Part shown: positions 9,611 to 19,500 of the stretch, piece by piece | How positions within the stretch are numbered: position 1 is the stretch's first letter | How the letters are laid out: each line of letters opens with the position of its first letter | Assembly: GCA_964608315.1 (NCBI GenBank) | Contig: CAZSNF010000019.1 | Coordinates: 1-64,000 of the forward strand | Origin: VXPQ01 sp964608315 | Lineage (GTDB): Bacteria > Bacteroidota > Rhodothermia > Rhodothermales > VXPQ01 | Reading direction: 5' to 3' | DNA length: 64,000 bases | Program-made: the position numbers and the translations under genes | The notes under the pieces: model-generated | What the model saw: the letters and a program-made list of their open reading frames with translations, nothing else | The model's database searches: none | What the model was told of the DNA's origin: nothing

Positions 9611-11359
9611 ATGCTCACCCGACTGACCATTCGCAACTTCAAGCGCTTCGGCGAGGTGGACATCGAGCTGGGGAACCCTGTGGTGTTCATTGGGCCGAAC
9701 AATTCCGGAAAAACATCCGCTATGCAGGCCCTTGCGCTCTGGAACATCGGCCTGGCAAAATGGAACGAAAAGCGTTCAGGAAAGAGCGCCCCCGAAAAAC
9801 GTCCTGGCGTTACGGTAAACAGAAGAGACCTCCTGGCCATCCCTGTTCCCAGTGCAAATTTGCTGTGGCGGGAGTTGCATGTGCGCAACGTGCGGAAAGT
9901 CGATGGCAGGCAGCGAACGGACAATGTCCGGATCGACCTTGCCGTTGAGGGCGTCAGCCGGGACAAGGCATGGAAATGCGGCCTCGAATTCGATTATGCG
10001 AACGAAGAATCGTTTTATTGCCGGCCATTACGGCTTGCAGAGGGCAAAACGCCGAACCGCATGCCGATTCCGGATGAGGCAGCGGCAACGGAGATCGCTT
10101 TTCTTCCCCCCATGTCGGGGCTTGCGGCCACGGAAACGCGGCTGGACGAAGGCGCAGTAAACGTTCGCGTAGGCGAGGGCCGTACGGCAGAGGTTTTGCG
10201 CAACCTGTGCTGGCGGATGCAAAGCGAACGTCCCGACCTGTGGAAAAAAACCATTGAGGACATAGACCATCTTTTCGGCTCCCGGCTAAACGACCCCAGC
10301 TACGTGCAGGAAAGAGGAGAAATCGTCATGGAATACCAGGAGCATGGCGTTCGCCTCGATCTGTCCTGCAGCGGACGCGGACTGCAACAAACGCTGCTTA
10401 TCCTGGCTTACATGCGCGTCAATCCGGGCGCAATCATCCTGCTGGACGAACCCGACGCGCATCTGGAAATTCTGCGGCAGCGACAAATATACAAGTTGAT
10501 CACCGATGTGGCGGCGGAACAAGGCAACCAGATTATCGCCGCCAGCCATTCGGAAGTGCTTCTGAACGAAGCCGCCGGCAAAGATACGGTTATCGCTTTC
10601 GTCGGCAAACCGCATATCCTCGGAAGCGGGCAAAGCCAAGTGAGCAAGGCGCTGAAGGAAATCGGGTTCGAACAATATTACCAGGCCGAACAGACCGGAT
10701 GGGCGCTGTACCTCGAAGGTTCGACCGATTTGGCCATATTGCAGGCGTTCGCCAAACGCCTCCGGAACGATAGGGCGATTAAGGCGCTGGAGCGCCCGTA
10801 TGTGCATTACGTTGCGGATCAGCCTGCCCAGGCAGCCCGGCGCTATTACGGACTGCGGGAAGCATTGCCTGACCTCAAAGGCTTCGCCCTGTTTGATCGC
10901 CTTGACGACAACCCGGCGGAACACGGCTCGCTGCAATGCATCTTCTGGAAAAAACGAGAGATCGAAAACTACTTGTGCACCCGGGAAACGCTTGAAGCAT
11001 ACGCCCGCGCAAGCACCCGGGAAACCGAGCAGGCGCCGCTCTTTACCGCGGCGGAAGCAAACCGGCGCGTAGAAGCGATGCGGGAAGCCATCGCCGAAAT
11101 AGAGCAAGCCATGGCGATCCTGGGCAAAGGCTCGCCGTGGGCGCCGGACGCCAAGGTAAGCGACGATTTTCTAACGCCCCTTTTCAAGGCGTATTTCAGG
11201 GAACTGGATTTACTTAACGTCATGGACAAGAAGCAATTCTACGAACTGGCGACCTATGTCCCCCTGCACGAAATAGACCCCGAAATCGGCGAAAAACTGG
11301 ACGCCATCGCCGATGTGGCCGAACAGGCGGCACCCGCGGAAAAAAGGGGAGCATCCTGA
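9611..11359 (+). CDS. OLD-like ATPase-TOPRIM nuclease
   Basis: A 582-aa single-chain ATPase/nuclease of the OLD family type. The N-terminal ABC ATPase has Walker A GPNNSGKT (28-35), a signature-like SCSGRGLQQT, Walker B IILLDEPDAHLE (about 275-288) and H-loop IAASHSE. The C-terminal half carries a TOPRIM-like set: LYLEGSTDLAIL (about 366-377, Glu), GFALFDRLDD (about 424-433, acidic pair) and KKREIENYL (about 447-455). OLD proteins are known anti-phage nucleases. This one has no adjacent helicase, so it is not a Gabija pair; it resembles a class 1 stand-alone OLD. It is the only plus-strand gene in this part of the glycan locus and ends 21 bases before the 328-bp repeat. Confidence 0.82.
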   Translation: MLTRLTIRNFKRFGEVDIELGNPVVFIGPNNSGKTSAMQALALWNIGLAKWNEKRSGKSAPEKRPGVTVNRRDLLAIPVPSANLLWRELHVRNVRKVDGRQRTDNVRIDLAVEGVSRDKAWKCGLEFDYANEESFYCRPLRLAEGKTPNRMPIPDEAAATEIAFLPPMSGLAATETRLDEGAVNVRVGEGRTAEVLRNLCWRMQSERPDLWKKTIEDIDHLFGSRLNDPSYVQERGEIVMEYQEHGVRLDLSCSGRGLQQTLLILAYMRVNPGAIILLDEPDAHLEILRQRQIYKLITDVAAEQGNQIIAASHSEVLLNEAAGKDTVIAFVGKPHILGSGQSQVSKALKEIGFEQYYQAEQTGWALYLEGSTDLAILQAFAKRLRNDRAIKALERPYVHYVADQPAQAARRYYGLREALPDLKGFALFDRLDDNPAEHGSLQCIFWKKREIENYLCTRETLEAYARASTRETEQAPLFTAAEANRRVEAMREAIAEIEQAMAILGKGSPWAPDAKVSDDFLTPLFKAYFRELDLLNVMDKKQFYELATYVPLHEIDPEIGEKLDAIADVAEQAAPAEKRGAS

Positions 11360-11380
11360 GCAGATCAGGCTCGCGGCGTC

Positions 11381-11708
11381 AATCGCAACCTGTCAGTTCC
11401 CGTCCGTTGCCCCCCTCCCCCTAAAACCGCATCGTTAGCGTGAAGCGGTTGACGGCGTTGAAGTATTCGTGCTGCTCGAAGGCGTAATCCATCCCGAAAT
11501 GGATGGGAGCGAACTGGTAGCGCAGCCCGCCGCCGAGCGTAAAGGAACGCAGGCTGTTCTCCAGCAGCAATTCGCTGTACCCGGCCCGGAACATGATCAG
11601 GTCCCCCAGCAACCCGACCTCCGCGCCGGCGTTCAGGTACTGTTCGCTGTTGTTCGGGTTGAGCGCGTCGATGGAAAGCGTAAGGCGATTGCCGCCGCGC
11701 TGGAACAC
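11381..11708 (-). pseudogene. Displaced 3' fragment of the PorV-like gene (left copy of 328-bp direct repeat)
   Basis: Base for base the same, as far as I can read, as 15188-15515. It encodes the last 95 residues of the PorV-like barrel (11421-11708) plus the 40 bases beyond its stop. The match breaks exactly at 11708/15515, inside the reading frame, so this copy has no start and no signal peptide. It is the left boundary of the DUF262/AAA cassette. Confidence 0.9.
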
Positions 11709-11791
11709 AGCGCTATCTCTGAAGCGTTTTCATCGTTGTATGACCGCTCCATCGAGCGCTCGCTGGGAGGGAATGAATGGCGGACGGCCTG

Positions 11792-12763
11792 CTAATACCG
11801 CGTGATTTTGGGCCCCACGTACGCCACATACAAAGGCTCTGTTGCTGGCACGGGCCACAAGAAATGAATCCGGATGGGAAAATGCGGATAATTCACCTTC
11901 CCGTGCCAGGGACAAAACAGGAGTTTTTCCGGATTATTCGGATGATGAAATGTCATCTCGTCCCGAAAATCATTTTTTTCGTTCGATGTGGAATCTGAAA
12001 ACAACGCCCTCTTTCCTGTGAAAAAGTTCTGGTAAATCTCCTTGCCTTCAGGGGTACGCTTCCCGTCTGAATCGAAAGCGCATGCGAGCCGATCCAGAAT
12101 ATCAAGCAGCTCTATGCAACGGTTTGCCGCAGAATCGACAAATGGATGTCCTTCAAGAGGCTTGAAGCAATCGGGAACGAACGTCAGGTTCTCAAACCTG
12201 TTCGTCGAGACATTTTGCAAATCCTCCCAGGACCGCAGGGGCGACGCAGAGGCTTTCAGGTTCTCTTCCAAAGCATCGGAGTCCCACCAATTATCGAGAC
12301 TCGCGGTCCGGTCGCCCAAGCCTTCGCCCCCTTGCCTCCAGACCACTTCAATGGGCGAAAAATCCCAGTCAGAAGGTATGGCGCTGACCAGGTCGCACCG
12401 TGAACCATGCAAATTGCGATACGCAGCTTCGCCTACCGCAGTATCCGTAACCACCTCTCCTCTGCATTCGAAATAATCATTCTGACCATGCTTCCGGTCG
12501 ATATCCCAAAATGGCCCCGAACGATCCAGCCACTGCATCACGGCCCGCTGCTCATCTTTGGAAAATGCCTTTGGAACCGCCTGTTTCAACAACATTCCAC
12601 CGGAGGTTACAGGCATGCCTGAAAAGCTTCCGTGGCAATGTAATTCCCTGCCATACCGCTTGGCCGTTCTACGAATCGTCATAATCCGACCCAATGCATC
12701 GCGAAAAGCGGAAAGATCGGGAAACTGCCCATGCAGGGACAGGTCATTTACAAAGAGTTGCAC
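11792..12763 (-). CDS. Uncharacterised third protein of the DUF262/AAA triplet
   Basis: A 323-aa protein that I do not recognise. I chose the GTG at 12763 (MQLFVNDLSLHGQF), two bases after the stop of the ATPase gene; the TTG at 12778 would overlap it. Features: an N-terminal LFVNDLSLHGQF segment, a Cys/His pair ELHCHGSF, a central WxxxG/Trp-rich part, and a C-terminal CPWHGKVN followed by PIRIHFLWP and YVAYVGPKITRY. The conserved-looking His, Arg and Asp residues would suit a nuclease or other effector, but that is only a guess. Tight linkage to an ATPase and a DUF262 protein suggests it acts with them. Confidence 0.6.
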   Translation of the reverse strand: MQLFVNDLSLHGQFPDLSAFRDALGRIMTIRRTAKRYGRELHCHGSFSGMPVTSGGMLLKQAVPKAFSKDEQRAVMQWLDRSGPFWDIDRKHGQNDYFECRGEVVTDTAVGEAAYRNLHGSRCDLVSAIPSDWDFSPIEVVWRQGGEGLGDRTASLDNWWDSDALEENLKASASPLRSWEDLQNVSTNRFENLTFVPDCFKPLEGHPFVDSAANRCIELLDILDRLACAFDSDGKRTPEGKEIYQNFFTGKRALFSDSTSNEKNDFRDEMTFHHPNNPEKLLFCPWHGKVNYPHFPIRIHFLWPVPATEPLYVAYVGPKITRY

Positions 12764-12765
12764 TG

Positions 12766-13914
12766 CTAATCCCCCCAACCCGCGAAATAACCTGTGTCCT
12801 TGTCGAATTGATCGAAGAAGCCATCCGGCCAGGCATCGATCCTCCCTTCACTATCCAGCACAGGACTCACTACTTGCGCCTTGTCGTCCCCTCGCGGCTG
12901 AAAAAAATGAATGGCTACCCGATCAGCCTCAAGGCGCTTCTCCTTCACGGCGCGTCGAACGCCATTCAACACATGATCGCTGTGCGTTTCAAGGATGACT
13001 TGTACGCCGGCCTGCGCTACATCACCCAAAAATTGCCCCATCATGGCCTGACCTGCCGGATGCAGATGGACCTCCGGGTTCTCGATTACTAAAAGATCGT
13101 CGGGATCAGCCGACAGGGCAGCCACGACGATCGGTAAAACCTGAGTCAGCCCGAAACCGGTATGAACCGGGCGACAAAACTCCATGCGTTTCGATGTTCG
13201 CAATCCCAACCGCACCGCGTTGGCGTGGGGAATTTTTTGGATCTCCAACTCGCAGCCTGGGAAAAACCGACTCATGCGCAACTGAACCTGGTGCAACCGG
13301 GTCGGAGGAGCGCCTTCGGCTCGTAATCCGGACAAAACAGGTTCGTCGCTGCCAGAATACAGGATGCCGACCGCATTTTCTCCGCTCGACCCAATAACGG
13401 GCGCAAGATGAGCATCTTCTAACGGATAGATGTCGCGGGGCCCTAATCTTTCGGCAGTCAGGTAGGCAAGGCGATACACTGCATCGAAAGGCTTGTCAAG
13501 ATCGGCAAGCGTGACATCAAGCACTGGCAGTAACCTGTGCAGACCACCCCTGGGGGAACGAATATGTTTGCCCCCTATGCTAACACTCGCTATCTCCATG
13601 GACATCCCGGCGCGTTCGCCCCTGAACTCCCACATATACTCCGTCTCATCATCCTGCAGCGCAATTATGCATGAATTTCCTCCATGCTCCTGATAAATTA
13701 CATCTGCAACGGCGCCAAGTCGGACGGCTGCGCCATTGAGCATAAGACGGGACGACCCTTCATTTTCGCGCATCGTTTGATGCAGAAGGGCCAGCGCCTG
13801 TATCACGGAAGATTTACCGGAAGCATTCGCTCCGGAAAGCAGCGTCAGGGGACGCAGCGGCAACTTCAACGAGTCGAAGCATTTGAAATGCCGAAGATCA
13901 ATCCTCGTGAGCAT
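12766..13914 (-). CDS. AAA ATPase with DUF3696-type C-terminus
   Basis: A 382-aa SMC/RecF-like ATPase. Walker A GANASGKS is at residues 28-35, Walker B LLVIENPEVHLHP at about 274-286 and an H-loop ETHSDH at about 309-314. The C-terminal tail AWPDGFFDQF (about 362-371) is the signature of the DUF3696 family. Its start overlaps the end of the DUF262 gene by 17 bases, indicating coupled translation. DUF3696 ATPases are often found next to DUF262 proteins in defence islands. Asn stands in the Walker B (ENPE) in place of the usual DEPE, which is common in this family. Confidence 0.85.
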   Translation of the reverse strand: MLTRIDLRHFKCFDSLKLPLRPLTLLSGANASGKSSVIQALALLHQTMRENEGSSRLMLNGAAVRLGAVADVIYQEHGGNSCIIALQDDETEYMWEFRGERAGMSMEIASVSIGGKHIRSPRGGLHRLLPVLDVTLADLDKPFDAVYRLAYLTAERLGPRDIYPLEDAHLAPVIGSSGENAVGILYSGSDEPVLSGLRAEGAPPTRLHQVQLRMSRFFPGCELEIQKIPHANAVRLGLRTSKRMEFCRPVHTGFGLTQVLPIVVAALSADPDDLLVIENPEVHLHPAGQAMMGQFLGDVAQAGVQVILETHSDHVLNGVRRAVKEKRLEADRVAIHFFQPRGDDKAQVVSPVLDSEGRIDAWPDGFFDQFDKDTGYFAGWGD

Positions 13915-15163
13915 TTTGAACCTCCGTTACAGAATCGTTGGTCGCCGCAGGAATTCCAGCGCCGAGAATCTCTTCAATAGTCCGGCGCGTCTTCTCGAAA
14001 CGGAGTTTTACCCTCTTGGTGCTATTGGGACTGTACGTGATCGCATCCTGAAAATCCCTGTCGCCAAGCAGTTTATAAATGGCTTGCCGAACAGGTTCGG
14101 CGTGTTCTTGAACTTGTTCTTGTGTGTAATGGGACAATCCGGTTGACATCACATCCCAGAAAGATGCGTTGAGAACGCTTCGTTTTTGCCATTCTTTTCT
14201 TGGATGATTAGGATCGTGTTTTCTGAATGCGTGGCGCCTAAACAGATAGTAGTTGTTCGCAAGACCATTTTGGAACTCATGGGATAATCGAGAAAGACCG
14301 GAGTCATCCATCTTGTTCATTTTACGTAAACAGTCTGCGAGAAAAATATCCATATCGCCTCGATACGAAGCGACCGGAAGGAGTTGAAAGGCGCAGAATC
14401 GATTCACCATTTCCCGATCCCGCATGGTTTTTTGATTCAAACTGCGGCCTGTCGCCCTAAGAAAAATATCTGTCCGGGCTTCCTCTTTCAAGAAACTCGT
14501 TGCCTTCCCCATGAAAAGACAATTGCGCATTTGCTGCCGGCTAAGCGGCTCACCGCTATTTACCCGGTCGAATATATCCAGACGGGCTTGTTCCGGCACC
14601 GTGGAGTCAATGGTGTAAAAAGTAAGATTAAAATCCTCGATCCGGTTTTTGAGTCTGGATTCCAGGTCCGAGAATCTTTTTCCGTTAAGTTCCTGACGAT
14701 CCGGAAGTTGCAATTTAAGGTTGTTATTCAGGAATCGCTGGAATGTAAACAGGCGTTGCAAACCGTCGACAACCACTACCCTCCCCTCGTCGTCTTCCGC
14801 CATGTAGAACACCGGCAGGGGAATCCGCATAATCACGGATTCGATCAATTTGCTTTGTTTTTTTTCATCCCAGATAAAATCACGCTGAAAATCCGGACTC
14901 ATTACATAGGCTCCCTGTTCGATCCGTCGATAAACCTCAAAAATAGTTCGACTCTGGGTTCGAATAAGGAGATCGTCAATGGGATAATCGCCCCAGTATC
15001 CTCCCTCGGCATCCAATCCCTCGGGATCCTCTCCATTAACCGGCTGACCAGGAAACCTGCCTTCCATGACGTGATCGCTCTGCGTTGTTTCTATATCAGA
15101 CCGAGTGTTCATCGTTTCACTTTTATCTGAAACAAGCGGGGGACCAAAATCGCGGTCCTGCAT
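13898..15163 (-). CDS. DUF262 (GmrSD N-terminal-like, ParB-fold) protein
   Basis: A 421-aa protein with the DUF262 domain after a roughly 55-residue acidic leader. The family pattern is visible: SPDFQRDFIWD (89-99), IESVIMRIPLPVFY (108-120) and the active-site-like VVDGLQRLFTF (131-141). LDIFDRVNSGEPLSRQQMR follows further on. In GmrSD enzymes this domain binds or hydrolyses NTP and is joined to a DUF1524 HNH nuclease. Here no HNH is evident in the C-terminal part, so the protein may need its partners for an effector. It is the first gene of the triplet, starting 24 bases inside the right-hand repeat boundary. ATG at 15112 is an alternative start. Confidence 0.83.
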   Translation of the reverse strand: MQDRDFGPPLVSDKSETMNTRSDIETTQSDHVMEGRFPGQPVNGEDPEGLDAEGGYWGDYPIDDLLIRTQSRTIFEVYRRIEQGAYVMSPDFQRDFIWDEKKQSKLIESVIMRIPLPVFYMAEDDEGRVVVVDGLQRLFTFQRFLNNNLKLQLPDRQELNGKRFSDLESRLKNRIEDFNLTFYTIDSTVPEQARLDIFDRVNSGEPLSRQQMRNCLFMGKATSFLKEEARTDIFLRATGRSLNQKTMRDREMVNRFCAFQLLPVASYRGDMDIFLADCLRKMNKMDDSGLSRLSHEFQNGLANNYYLFRRHAFRKHDPNHPRKEWQKRSVLNASFWDVMSTGLSHYTQEQVQEHAEPVRQAIYKLLGDRDFQDAITYSPNSTKRVKLRFEKTRRTIEEILGAGIPAATNDSVTEVQNAHED

Positions 15164-15187
15164 CGGCGCCCGTTTTATTTTTACCTA

Positions 15188-15515
15188 AATCGCAACCTGT
15201 CAGTTCCCGTCCGTTGCCCCCCTCCCCCTAAAACCGCATCGTTAGCGTGAAGCGGTTGACGGCGTTGAAGTATTCGTGCTGCTCGAAGGCGTAATCCATC
15301 CCGAAATGGATGGGAGCGAACTGGTAGCGCAGCCCGCCGCCGAGCGTAAAGGAACGCAGGCTGTTCTCCAGCAGCAATTCGCTGTACCCGGCCCGGAACA
15401 TGATCAGGTCCCCCAGCAACCCGACCTCCGCGCCGGCGTTCAGGTACTGTTCGCTGTTGTTCGGGTTGAGCGCGTCGATGGAAAGCGTAAGGCGATTGCC
15501 GCCGCGCTGGAACAC
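15188..15515 (-). repeat. Right copy of the 328-bp direct repeat (in the intact PorV-like gene)
   Basis: Same sequence as 11381-11708. It covers the 3' end of the PorV-like reading frame and 40 bases past its stop. Confidence 0.92.
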
Positions 15516-16508
15516 CTCCCCGGCCACCCCGATGCGCATGATGAGCGGCAAATCGAAGCGGTCTGTCTTGAGCAAGGCGCGGTTGCTCTCGTTGTTGCCC
15601 CGGTTGTTGGGGTCTACGTCCACGCGGGCCAGCAGGTCGTCCCCGGCGATTTGCAGTTTGGAGCCGAAGTTGCTGATGGACGCGCCGAGGCGCACCCCCC
15701 GGAAAGGCGTCTCGAATTGCGTGCCGACGTCGAAGGCAAGGCCGCCGGAGGACGAGTTCCAGATGCGCTCATGGATCAACTTGACGGAGCCCCCGATGGA
15801 GAAACGGTCCGTGAGCGCGCGGGCGTACGTAAGGGCCGCGGCATAGGAGGAAGCATCGAACGTTTCGCCGGCGCCGTCCTGCATGGCCACGGTCGTCACT
15901 TCCATGTCCGGCGTGCGCATGGACGTGACGCCCACGCCAACCACCCCGAACCGGCTGGGAATCGCCACCGCAAGGAAGTTGAGGTCGATGGCGGCGAGCC
16001 AGTTGGCGTATTCGCCGGTGAAGCTCACGTCCTCGACGCCGGCGAGGCCGGCGGGATTCCAGTAGATCGCTATGGGATCGGATACGGCGGCCGTGATGGC
16101 CCCGCCAAGGGCCGTGGCGCGGGCGCCCACAGGGATGCCGAGAAAGTCGGCCGCGGTGGTGCCCCGCTTGCTTACGGCGCGGGTCTGGCTGTCGAATCCC
16201 TGCTGCGCGAAGACGGGCGCGGACGAAAAAAGCGACGCCGCCAACAACAGGCAGGCAGACAGGGCACGGAGATACCCGTGAGCGCGGCGGACGGTCCGGG
16301 CGCCTGAGACACAAATCTTTTGAACCTCGACGCGGCTCTGAACGCGGCGCGGCGCGGCGAGAAATCCGGTTCGGACGACGCTTGCGCGCTGGATTTTTCC
16401 GCAAGACGGGCACAGGCGCAGAGACGCTCCAGCCGCAAGAAAAAATTGGCCGAGCACGAAAAAAGACGTTATGAATACGCGGCGCGGTATGTTCTGGTTC
16501 CCCTTCAT
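15228..16508 (-). CDS. PorV/PorQ-like outer-membrane beta-barrel protein
   Basis: A barrel of the UPF0164/PorV-PorQ family. The mature part begins SKRGTTAADFLGIPVGARATALGGA and continues with the family's IYWNPAGLAG motif, ending in alternating beta strands (YAFEQHEYFNAVNRFTLTMRF-type C-terminus). In Bacteroidota PorV acts as a shuttle or anchor for T9SS cargo. The ATG at 16508 gives 426 aa and lies 5 bases after the stop of the upstream secreted protein. The convincing signal peptide (LRALSACLLLAASLFSSAPVFAQ) lies about 80 residues in, with no ATG, GTG or TTG directly before it. So either the N-terminus is unusually long or a frameshift has moved the start. Its 3' end is duplicated at 11381-11708. 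Confidence 0.83.
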   Translation of the reverse strand: MKGNQNIPRRVFITSFFVLGQFFLAAGASLRLCPSCGKIQRASVVRTGFLAAPRRVQSRVEVQKICVSGARTVRRAHGYLRALSACLLLAASLFSSAPVFAQQGFDSQTRAVSKRGTTAADFLGIPVGARATALGGAITAAVSDPIAIYWNPAGLAGVEDVSFTGEYANWLAAIDLNFLAVAIPSRFGVVGVGVTSMRTPDMEVTTVAMQDGAGETFDASSYAAALTYARALTDRFSIGGSVKLIHERIWNSSSGGLAFDVGTQFETPFRGVRLGASISNFGSKLQIAGDDLLARVDVDPNNRGNNESNRALLKTDRFDLPLIMRIGVAGEVFQRGGNRLTLSIDALNPNNSEQYLNAGAEVGLLGDLIMFRAGYSELLLENSLRSFTLGGGLRYQFAPIHFGMDYAFEQHEYFNAVNRFTLTMRF

Positions 16509-16512
16509 CCGA

Positions 16513-19500
16513 TTACTTGATAATCGCGAACGTACCGGTCCGCTCGCCGACGCCGGGCGCTTCCACATGATACAAATAGACTCCGTACGAAACAGATAGC
16601 CCCTCCTCGCTTTGCAGATTCCACGACAGCGCGCCGTTCAGGAGAGAGGCGGGATCAAGGCCGTCGTTGCTGCCTTCGGCAAGCCGGAGGGTGCGCACGA
16701 GGCGCCCGCTCACCGTATAGATGCGGACGGTCGCTTGCGGCGGCAGATGAATGAACCTGATGACGCGCGGCCCGCGGCCCGTGCTGAACGGGTTGAGCGC
16801 TTCAAACTGGTTGGTCGCTACGTAGGGGTTGGGGACCACCCGAATCTGGTCGAGCATATCCCGGGCTGCATTCAGGTCCGCCCCCGGTCCCGTAGCGGTG
16901 AATTCAAACGCATCAGTGGCGAGAAACGGCTTCCGGGTGATGATGGTGACGACGTCGCCTTCCTGCGGATCGCGGTTGTCCCTGAACACGAAATTAAGAC
17001 CGATGCGCCAGGTAATCACGGGCTCGCCGCCGTCGTCGCCCACCTTGGTCTCGCGAAGCACGATAAAGTCGCTCTCCCCTATGCCCGGATCGGCGGTCCA
17101 GGAGGCCGGTTCCGTCGAACGGGACGAAACGAAGTCGTCGCCGGTGATGTCCCAGAAGGCGTATTCTATCGGGACCTCCGTGCCGTCCGGAAGCAGGCGA
17201 TACACCTCTATGTTCGTCGGGCGCGCGGGCAGCGTAAGCCGCCGGGTCACTTGCATTTCGATGGATTGCCCCTGCCCCGGGCCGACGACCTTCACCCGGT
17301 AATCGAAAGGATTGCGCAGGCCGCGCACGAACCCCGCCGAGGAGTGAGGGTCGAGGGATACGGGATAGATATCCTCGCTGCTCCACGCCGTTTCCGCCTT
17401 GTTGAGCACAATGAACGGTTCCGGGAAGAACGACAGGCTGAACCCGATGGGATCGCCGTCGTCGGCCAGCAAGGGAAATTCCCGCCCGGCGCGGAAGGCG
17501 GTGGAGCGGCGCAGCAACGTGTCGTCCGCCGTAATGTCCACGAGCGAGAAATTTTTGGTCGTCAGGGTGTCGGGGCTGAAGCGCCCGCCGGAAATGAGCG
17601 TGTCCTCGAACACGATGCGGAACCGGCGATCGTCGGCGATGGAAACAGGATCGATGATTTCGTAGAGAATGCGGCTGCTCGTGGTCCCCGCCACGCGCTG
17701 CACCTCTCCAAGCGTGGGGTCCACGTAGCCGGCGACGGGCGCGGCGGGCGCGATTTCCACCACATTGGGGCCGGTCCGGATGGAGCCGTCCGGTAGGCGC
17801 TGGATGCGGATGGGGGTCTCGGTAGGCGGAATGTTATCCTGCGCGGAACCGAAATCGTAGGCTGTTACGGCGTAGAAATAGGTGATGCCGTTCGTAACGT
17901 CCTCGTCCACGAAAAGATGCGCCAGCCCGTTGCTCCCCTCGCCCGGACTCACCTTGTTGTCCCCCAGGTAGAACTGGATCCCGTTGATATCCACAGGATG
18001 AAATCCCCCGAACCCGTTGATGAGATCGAACTGCGCGATCGGCTTGCGCAGGAGCCGGTTGCCGAAGCCGTCCGTAATGATCTGCGGGTCGAGAAAAGCG
18101 GGGTCCGTGGAGCGATAGATGCGATAGCCCTCGAAATCGTTCGGATCGCGCCCAAGGCCCGCAAGGAACTGATCGTACGACTGCTCTGCAATCGAATCCC
18201 AGTAGAGGGTCACCTTGCCGTCGCCGGGCACGGCGCGCAGATTGGGCGTGATGGGCGCCTGGGCGAACTGGTAATCTTCGTGGTATGCCTGGAGGGCGTA
18301 ATCCCGCGACTGGAGCGCCTCCTCCTGCGTGCCCCCCATCACAACCGCCAGCGAGATGCGCTCGGTCTGGCCGGCCTTGAGCGGGAATATCCCGCTGGAC
18401 ACGGTGATATCGGTGTCGCCGGGATCGGGCAGTTCCGTGTCGAAATTGCCCGGCAGCATGAAGCGGCGGAACAGGAAACGATCGGAAGAACTGCCGACGC
18501 CGAGGGTGCCCGCTCCGAAAATGCGGACGTTCGTGATGCCGATCTGGTCCGACTCGGAAATATCCGTCACGTCGATATTGCGCTCCCCGGGGAAGCCCGT
18601 GCCGGCGCCGGACGTAGGCGCCCCGTCGTTGTCGCCGGGATCGCCGTTGAACGCCACGCCGTCCAGCCCGGTGTCGTTGAGAAAACGGTTCCAGTCCTTG
18701 TCGTTGTCTATCCCGTCGGCCCGGCTCTCGTCGATCATTTCGTCGATTTCCTCGTCTATGCCTTCGTCGGTGGCGCCGTCGTTGTCGTTGTCCACCCCGT
18801 CCGCATAGGCCTTGCCTATATCTTCCGGGCCTACGTCGTACAGCACGATTCCGGCGCCGGGAACGCGATACCGCCGGTACGGGTCGGAGGCCGCTGCGTC
18901 CACCATTTCCTGCGTTACGGTGGGCGAGTCGAGCTCGGCAAGGTAGTTGTCCGTTTCGAGATACGTGTCGTTGTTGTCGATCCCGTCCCGGAACGCGCGG
19001 CCCACGTCATCCTCCTCCACGCCCACAAGATGGACGTCCTGCACGTTCGCGTCCGTGGCCAGCACGGGCGGCCACCGGCGCCAGTGGTCCGCCGCGGCCT
19101 CCGCCGCCATGGCCTCGGTAACGACCGGGCTGCCCGCTTCCCCGTCCCCGTCGTTGTCGATATAATCCGCATAGCCCACCCCTGTCTGCGGTATGCCGCT
19201 GGCCGTGACGAACGGCACGTGTGTCCGGTTCTCGTCGATCAGCCCGTTGCCGTTGTCGTCCAGCGCATTGGTGGGATTCTCGCCCTGAAGAAAGGAGCCG
19301 GGAATCACCGGGCTGTTGCACTCGCCGATCAGCGGATCGCAGGTTTCGGACGTGGAGCCGTCGCCGTCGTTGTCGATGCGGTCCTCGGCGTTGCCGGGAG
19401 ATTCAAGAAAAGCGAAGGTGGCTACCCCCACCGGGTCCGCCCCGAAAAATTCGTTGCCTATCCCGTCAAGGTCCGTCATGAAGGCGACGTCCTCCAGGAG

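Larger units (their letters stand above)
11381..15515. mobile_element. Defence-type cassette bracketed by 328-bp direct repeats
   Basis: Three minus-strand genes (DUF262, AAA/DUF3696, unknown) lie between two copies of the PorV-like gene's 3' end, with unique DNA from 11709 to 15187 (3,479 bases). The right copy completes the functional gene and the left copy is a leftover. This is the outcome expected if a circle of about 3.8 kb carrying the gene's 3' end recombined into it, or if an element restored its target. No recombinase gene is present. The 83 bases at 11709-11791 hold no recognisable gene. Confidence 0.65.

Noticed and set aside
9611..11359. Gabija GajA
   Set aside because: The ATPase-TOPRIM layout fits, but there is no GajB-type helicase next to it; OLD class 1 is the safer reading.
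11709..11791. Possible remnant of a transposase or other gene at the left end of the cassette
   Set aside because: A short frame ends at 11795 (SSLYDRSIERSLGG), but 83 bases are too few to link it to any family.
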